From the NCBI GenBank assembly GCA_028551475.1, contig CM052360.1, positions 23,196,682 through 23,260,681 of the forward strand: a DNA stretch of 64,000 nt, given 5' to 3'. This DNA comes from Casuarina equisetifolia (Eukaryota; Streptophyta; Magnoliopsida; Fagales; Casuarinaceae). Shown here one piece after another: positions 57,840-64,000 of the stretch. The notes under the pieces are model-generated. The model was given only the letters and a program-made list of their open reading frames with translations. It did no database searches and had not been told where the DNA came from. How positions within the stretch are numbered: position 1 is the first letter of the stretch; each line of letters starts with the position of its first letter. Both the position numbers and the translations under genes were made by a program.

Positions 57840-58475
57840 TGTTAGTTTATTTTTGTAAGCTCATGTAATGTGGGCTTTATCAATGAGTATAAACAATTCT
57901 CTTATGAAGGTGTATTAATGTAATTAATATTGGTTCAGTTAATTAGATAAATTTTGACCTTAATTGCGAGTATGGTGCTAGCCAACGTGGGCCTTAGTGC
58001 ACTTTATAGAACTGTGATGAGTTAAGACTATTTAATAAGCACGTTTTATGATATATAAGCTAAGTTCTCCCTCTAGCTTAAATTATGTGCATGGAGCTCA
58101 GTATATGGAATCAATGTTTATGGTAGAGGTATAATGGTCATTTCATAATGATCACTGTGCATCTACTGTTCATTGACACTGTTCACAGTATCCATTTAAA
58201 AGAGAAACATTATTCTCGTTTATGTTATCCGAACAGAGTGAACACTCCTGACCACGTTTTGTTATTCTGATTCCATTTCTGACTCTAGCTTCTCATCGGC
58301 TAGCACTGTTAAGAAATAGAGGGTAAGATCTTAACCAAGATCCTTCTATAAAGATGCAGCCACCTTCATGTATATTTTTCTCATTTTTTTTATTTTATTT
58401 TGTTTCATAATTAACTTATAATTGATGTTAGATCCTGTTTTGAGTCTTGTTTGAGACATTAGATACCTACATAAA
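57840..58475 (+). repeat. 3' LTR of the copia element
   Basis: Begins TGTTAG directly after the polypurine tract. It contains a TATA-like gatatataagc near 58051-58061, and repeated actgttca-type motifs near 58155-58190. The 3' boundary is placed near the gatacctaca stretch and is approximate. Confidence 0.6.
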
Positions 58476-58479
58476 GTTG

Positions 58480-58815
58480 TTTCCTAGAAACAACATGCCA
58501 CAACTTTTCCCAAATTGGTAGGTTTATTTCCTGGAAACATAAAATTTTACTTGAACATAAAATTTCAAAGTTTGAATTAATCCACCGTGGGACCATCAGG
58601 GTTGACTCCTATTTGCGTTCTTGACCTACTTTTAAGTAGGTTTATTTCCTGGAAATAACATTGGCTATGCCACAACTTTTCCCAAATTGGTAGTTTCGAA
58701 GAAGGTACGAAAAGTTTCGAACATTTATTTATATTTCGCCTATTTATATTTATCTCCATAAAACAAAAACAAAACACAAAAGAAAGAACCCTCTGTTCTC
58801 TATCTCTCCCTCTAA
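58480..58815 (+). promoter_or_regulatory. Upstream region of gene D
   Basis: A gccacaacttttcccaaatt stretch occurs at about 58496 and again at about 58668, flanked each time by a tttcctggaaa-type stretch: an imperfect ~170-bp tandem duplication. 58590-58625 is a scrap of module P. 58690-58735 resembles 19465-19500 upstream of gene B. A TATA-like TATTTATATTTAT at 58741-58753 and a CT-rich leader (58795-58811) precede the ATG at 58816. The ttccttgaagtttctct module found before B and C is not seen here. Confidence 0.5.
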
Positions 58816-61800
58816 ATGGCAAGACGAATTCCCTTCTCTGCTAGACTTACGGCCTTGTTTGTTCTTATACTACTCCATGGAATCTGCAGCGCAAAGCATA
58901 GTCATCGCTGTCCCCCTTCTTCCTGCGGTGACATCCGTAACATAAGCTGCCCCTTTCGACTGAAAAACGATTCAAAAAGCTGCGGAGTCCGAGGGTACAC
59001 ACTTTCGTGTGAGAACAACCGTACAGTGGTAGACACTGGTGCCGGAGAATATTTCGTACGGCAAATAAATTATGTTAACCGGACAATCCGATTGACAGAC
59101 AAAGGTATTCCGTATAATATCAATTATTTCTTCACCCCTCGTTTTTTTCTAAACAGGGATAAACTCAATGCCAAGTGTTCCATGTCTGCACTGAAGTGGA
59201 AGGCAAATTATCGCGAGTTGCCAAAGAGTGTAGTTCTCTTGATCTGTGAAAAGCCGTTGAATTATCCACGGTACCATCAGATTCCTGCTTACCTTGATGA
59301 TGAAGAGCAATCGTCCGACGCTTATTTGTCCCATTCCAAGGGGTACAGATACGTTCAAGTTGGCTATATGAATGTAAGTGAAGTGGAGGATTTCTGTCAA
59401 GTCGAGGGAGTGTTTCTCACATCTTGGCCAGGAAATGCTGGCCCAGAAAGTATTTCCTGTTCAGACTTCCTCAACCAATTGCAATATGGTTTTGAGCTTT
59501 CATATTGGGTTCCTGACGGCAACTGGATTTGGCACCTTTGGTCGTTTTGCGTTCTCCTAATAGGTATTGCGCAAAAAGTGTTGACCGTTGATTACCTTTT
59601 ACACATTTATTTCTACCCTCACATATGGTTTGTGTGTTTTCGAGATAGTAGTTCCGTTTTACTTTCTCTTAAACTTTTCTCTTGTGCCTGATTCTGTTCA
59701 AGAACACTAATGTCCCAGTGATTATTAGCATTATTCTGACTTGATTTCTAATTCCAAGTTTGCAAAAGCTAATGTTATTGTTTTCTTTATCACAGAAGAT
59801 TATCTTCTGAAAGGCTCACCCAAAGGTAAGGTTTCTCACTCAAAACACATTTTGAATGATAAAATAGAGTCAAATTAGATAATGAGTTTTACCCACTTTG
59901 GCATTGCTCCCTCTAAAACTTTTAGGCTTTTGTTTGGATCTCAAAAACCATTGGAAGTATGCATTAACGAAAATGTGTCAAATTTGTTAGCAAATTAGCT
60001 TCTCCGTCTTGTGCCACATTTTTTAATCTATTAACTTAATCAAAATCTGGTAGACAGGTCTCCGTAGGCAAAATATTCATCCAACTATAGGTTAGCCAAA
60101 GCACATTGAACAAAATCCAGCTAAACCAAATTTAAAATCCACACAAATAATATTAGAATCTTTTAATGGTTCTTTTTATGGAAAATTGACAAATTAGTTA
60201 ATTTTTGGTTAATTACTAATCACTTTATTTTTTTATTGCAGATCATTTGTTCGCAACTGGTAAGAAATTATCTATCTTATTTAATCATTCCTAAATTTTT
60301 TGATACATTAATTTCATTTAATTTAACTGTTTTTCAACTTAAAAAAGATGTTAATATCAATAAGATGGAGGACTTTCGCCAAGTAGCGGGAATGTTTCTG
60401 GCATCGTGGCCAGGAAATGATGGCCCAAATATTTCCTATTCATACTCCCTCAATGAATTGCAATATGATTTTTGAGCTTTCATATTGGGTTTCTGACTCC
60501 CAACGGATTTGCTCTTTGTGGCATTGTGATGTATGCAAAGAATGTTGACAGTTGATTACCTTTCGCACATTTATTTCTACTCTCACAGCAGGTTCATGTG
60601 TTTTCGGGATAAGATTTTGGACTTTTCTTTTTCTTAATCTGTTCTCTTCTGCCTGATTATGTTCGAGACCACTAATGTCCCAGTGGCTACTAGCATTGTA
60701 GTGACTTGATTTCTAGTTCCAAGTTTGCAAAAGCTGAAATTATTTTTTTTTTCTTTATCACAGGACAGTATCTCCTATATGGCCCACCTAGAGGTAAGGT
60801 TTCTCACTTAAAACATATTTTGAATCATAATATAGACACAAAATAGATGACGAGTTTTACCCACTTTGGCATTGTTTGGTCTTAAACTTCTAGGCTTTTG
60901 TTGGGATCTCAAAAAACATTGGAAGTATGCAATAGCGAAAAAGTGTCAAATTTCTTGGCAAATTAGCTTTACCAATTGAATAAAATTGATGTCCTTTCTA
61001 ATGCCGCATTGTTTAAAATCATTAAATAAAATTAGTAATTTAGATTCTCTCCATCTAAATTTATTAACCTAATCAAAATCTAATCTCCTTTTCTTATTTC
61101 AATAGGAAAAATAATCATCCCAACTATATATTAGCCAAAGCACATTGAGAATGCACAAAATCCAGCTATACCAATTTAAAGTCCACACAAAATATACTAA
61201 TCTTTTAATGGTTCTTTTCGTAGAAAATTGATAAATTAGTTCACTTTTGATTAATTAATAGATTAATTTCATTTTAATTTAGCTATTTTCAGCTAAAAAT
61301 AAAGATGTTAAGAGCAATGCAAATTATATTTCTCTTCTAATTTTTTTTTAATTTTCTTACCTAGGAATATATCGTGCACTAATAACTATATTAGGGACTC
61401 CATTGGCGATAACTTTTTTGATACACAAATGGCATAGGAGACATCTATCTATGTATGATGTGATTGAAAAATATCTTCAAACCCACAACAACCTCATGCC
61501 AATAAGGTACTCTTACTCAGAAATTAAGAAAATTACTAGAAATTTCAAAGAAAAATTAAGTGAAGGAGGCTATGGCACTGTATATAAAGAAATATTACGA
61601 AGTGGCCATCTTGTAGCAATAAAGGTGTTGGGCAAGTCGAAAGGAAATGGACAAGATTTTATAAATGAAGTTGCAACAATGGGAAGGATCCACCATGTTA
61701 ATGTAGTACATCTCATTGGTTTTTGTGTTGAAGGATCAAAGCGAGCTCTAGTATATGAATTCATGTCTAATGGCTCTTTAAATAACTACATTTTTTCACC

Positions 61801-62482
61801 AGGAGCAAACATTTTCCTAAGCTACAAAAGAACATATGATATTGCTCTAGGAGTTGCTCATGAGATTGACTATTTACATCAAGGGTGTGACATGCAAATT
61901 TTGTATTTTGATATCAAACCTCACAACATTCTTCTTGATGAGAATTACATACCTAAGGTTTTTGATTTTGGACTAGCAAAGTTGTTTCCTATAGAGAATA
62001 GCATTGTTTCTTTGACTATAGCTAGAGGAACCCTAGGATATATAGCTCCTGAGTTATTTTACAAAAACATTAGAGGCGTCTCAAATAAAGTTGATGTTTA
62101 TAGCTTTGGAAAGTTATTGATGGAAATGGCAAGTAGAAGAAAGAATGTAAACACACTTGCTGAGCATTCAAGCCAAATTTACTTCCTAACTTGGATTTAT
62201 GACCAATTATACCAAGAAAAGAACATTGGAATGGAAGAACTTGATGAAGAGGAACATAATTTAGTTAAGAAAATGGTCATAGTGGCATTATGGTGTATCC
62301 AAATGAAACCTATTGAGCGCCCTTCAATCAGCAAAGTTGTAGAAATGCTTGAAGGAGAGGTTCAAAGCTTACAAATGCCTCCCAAGCCTTCTTTACAATC
62401 ACTAAAGAGCCCCATAATTGAAGCTAAAGTGAATTCTCATCAAACTAACTCATCAAGTGAATTCGAGGAATCAAGTAAGTAA
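58816..62482 (+). CDS. LRK10L: LRK10L-type receptor-like Ser/Thr kinase, gene D (probably intact)
   Basis: Predicted exons are 58816-59563, 59796-59825, 60242-60259 and 61365-62482. All introns are GT-AG and phase 1. They join to 1914 nt, or 637 aa. Signal peptide residues 1-26 ([13 protein letters not shown]), then the GUB_WAK_bind ectodomain ([15 protein letters not shown]). A membrane helix is at about residues 271-285, then a KWHRRH stop. Kinase landmarks are SEGGYG (331-336), where the first Gly of the loop is Ser, Lys352, YFDIKPHN (446-453) in which His is replaced by Tyr, DFG (466-468) and APE (493-495). Catalytic Lys and both Asp are present, so activity is possible but less certain than for B. 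An extra 30-nt cassette exon (60764-60793) could add 10 residues in frame. Likely a plasma-membrane receptor; ligand unknown. Confidence 0.85.
60350..61330 (+). repeat. Intragenic tandem duplication inside gene D
   Basis: About 1 kb covering the end of exon 1, intron 1, exon 2 and most of intron 2 (roughly 59370-60345) is repeated directly downstream. The duplicated exon-1 end (60355-60550) has a stop after the QYDF codons and no upstream acceptor that I can see. The duplicated exon 2 (60764-60793) retains AG and GTAAGG splice sites, 30-nt length and phase. The duplicated exon 3 has been lost. The last intron of gene D contains this remnant. Confidence 0.85.
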
Positions 62483-62929
62483 ATCACTTTTTAAATGCAA
62501 ATATAGTTCTTATATTACTTAGTTAAATAATTAATTTCCTCATTTACATCTAATATTGAGTTCTATGAATGTTAGAAAAAACTTACTTTTATCTTCCTTT
62601 ATCTTTATAATAAAATACTACTTAGACATAGTAGAATATATCTCAATATTTAAGTAAATTGTTCATGACTAATTGATGTTTGAATAAAAATTCTTTAGAA
62701 ACAAAAGTCCATTGACCATTTAATGGACAAATTTTAATATCTTGGTTGGTGCATCTAGGGACAAATTTTATCACTTCATAAAATTATTATATATCTCACA
62801 CTTATAATATTATGTGTACAATATAGTCAGTTGTTAAGCATATAATCTCACCCTCTATGAATTTAACAATATTATGTTATTGATTACATTTTATAAGTTC
62901 AACTCCTTTAATGAATTAGCATTAATTTA
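62483..62929. other. 3' flank of gene D
   Basis: AT-rich, matching the flanks of B and C, with AATAAAATACTA near 62610 as a possible polyadenylation signal. No gene is seen. Confidence 0.5.
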
Positions 62930-64000
62930 TAATTAAAGAACCAAGATCAATTCAAATCTCAATTATGTTTGAATAGATTCATGAAAACTAGTTTATAATT
63001 GATCTAACCATTTTGATGCACACCATAATAACATCAAATTAATCCATTAACATCAACATCTACTAGTTTCTTTCATTAGAACCTAGGAAACAAATTCAAT
63101 AAATTATCATAGTCTACAATTCGTATGAGTAACAATATTTTATTTAACAATTCAATATACCATACCAATCACCCCATTACTAAGGAAATAAATGGATTAA
63201 ACATGAACATCCTACTAGTAGTTATTACCTTTAGAACTAGCCACCATTTTTATGTACAAGTTATCTAAATTCCAATTAACACTCTAATATTTTCACTTTC
63301 GAAGTCCTCATGATCTCCAAATGTAGAAATAGAAAAATCAACTATCATTGCTTTGAATCACTTTGTATTTGTCACCATAGTGGTTGATACAACTCCATCA
63401 ACAACATCACTTTTAATCTCATTATCAACCTGCATTTGTTTTGAGTTAGTGTTTGCCAAAGATATATGTTCAGTCTCAAAAGTTATAATAACAATTTGAT
63501 CTATATTTGTCTTAGTTTCAGAACTAGAGGAGGTACCAATGACAATTCCACCTACTGTAGAAGCCGTTTCTTCCTGCCCCCTTTGAAGAACTGATTTCCT
63601 TGCCTCACTATTTGAGAAAACATCATTTTTCTCTTGAGCTTTTGAGTCTTTGTTTTAGGGTGGTCTAATTAAACCTTCATCAATTGGTATAGGACCTATG
63701 CCTAAGCTTTCGTCTATTTTCTTGGGAGCATTTCCAGCATTAAGTGTGGTAGAAACGGTGCCATTATAATTTACCAATAGAACCTTGACCTGAAATCCGG
63801 GCGAAGGTAGTTTCCTTTATAGAAAGCATATATTAGCAAAAATGAAGGTTATTTTACAAGAGAACTACATAACATCCCTGTAAAGAAAGCTATTTTAAAT
63901 GCAAGAATCGAGTTCTCATCTTCACCTTGTCAAGTCCATCAAGATCATTGGTGCCCAAAACTTCTCTATTTTATGTCATCGTTTTGTTTTGCTAGCTACA
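62930..64000 (-). repeat. 3'-flank block F, copy 4, with the best-preserved minus-strand frame
   Basis: Matches 24170-24960 and 47240-48440. Here the minus-strand frame from about 63835 to 63350 is nearly open for about 150 codons. It starts with PSPGFQVKVLLVNYNGTV, continues with TLNAGNAPKKIDESLGIGP and a Ser/Glu-rich part, and ends with SSSETKTN and ANTNSKQMQ-type segments. There is one stop near 63657 that in copy 2 is a Gln codon. A separate exon-like piece at 63915-63965 reads EVLGTNDLDGLDKVK. The window ends inside the block. Family not recognised; probably an internal part of a nuclear or regulatory protein, but that is a guess. Confidence 0.4.

Larger units (their letters stand above)
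52380..58475 (+). mobile_element. Decayed Ty1/copia LTR retrotransposon, 5' LTR missing
   Basis: Gag and pol remnants run on the plus strand from about 53350 to 57240 in the copia order: gag, protease, integrase, reverse transcriptase, RNase H. A purine tract (aagtgggaga) at 57829-57838 is followed by TGTTAG at 57840, which begins the 3' LTR. That LTR extends to about 58475, though its end is not sharply defined. No matching LTR is visible upstream of gag; only the tactgtt tandem units and an AT-rich leader (52680-53340) are found. No primer site or target duplication was located. At least fourteen in-frame stops make the element inactive. Confidence 0.85.

Noticed and set aside
1-64000. CRISPR arrays, rRNA genes, tRNA genes or organelle DNA insertions
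   Set aside because: The repeats seen are degenerate and tandem without regular spacers, tRNA-like boxes are explained by SINEs, and no rRNA or organelle gene sequence was recognised.

Overview
The window looks like nuclear DNA of a eudicot plant, probably a woody one. It is AT-rich, with GT-AG introns, CT-rich 5' leaders, TATA boxes and several classes of plant retroelement. No bacterial operon, rRNA, tRNA gene or CRISPR array is visible. The species cannot be named from the sequence alone.

The backbone is a tandem cluster of LRK10L-type receptor kinases (LEAF RUST 10 DISEASE-RESISTANCE LOCUS RECEPTOR-LIKE PROTEIN KINASE-like). These have a signal peptide, a Cys-rich GUB_WAK_bind ectodomain, one membrane helix and a cytoplasmic Ser/Thr kinase. 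Two genes look intact, both on the plus strand: gene B (20485-23480, four exons, 647 aa) and gene D (58816-62482, four exons, 637 aa). The others are broken. E (640-1497) is a truncated plus-strand kinase. C (40072-46882) is a plus-strand copy split by a retroelement. A (16570-18940) and A' (35745-37793) are minus-strand pseudogenes of a second LRK10L class. Smaller minus-strand scraps lie at 11962-12096, 19975-20260 and 31830-32095. A/B and A'/C are head-to-head pairs sharing an intergenic region with a repeated upstream module.

Layout: 1-2340, E and its 3' flank; 2341-16560, nested segmental duplications with minisatellite arrays; 16570-23480, the A/B pair; 23480-27540, 3' flank of B holding remnants of an unrecognised minus-strand gene; 27540-35740, duplicated non-coding modules and scraps; 35745-46882, the A'/C pair with a LINE-like RNase H remnant, SINEs and a complete LTR element; 46883-52280, 3' flank and repeats; 52380-58475, a decayed Ty1/copia element; 58480-62482, D; 62483-64000, 3' flank of D.

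The most unusual object is the 4034-bp LTR element at 40312-44345. It has matched 291-bp LTRs, a 5-bp target duplication, a tRNA-iMet-type primer site and a polypurine tract. I see no reverse transcriptase or integrase. Instead it carries pieces of host genes (a pentatricopeptide-repeat protein and HSP90), the latter inside an unbroken 703-codon reading frame. It appears to be a non-autonomous, gene-capturing retrotransposon inserted in exon 1 of a receptor kinase gene.

B and D would act at the plasma membrane as putative cell-wall or pathogen-signal receptors. That function is inferred from the family; the sequence itself shows only the domain architecture.
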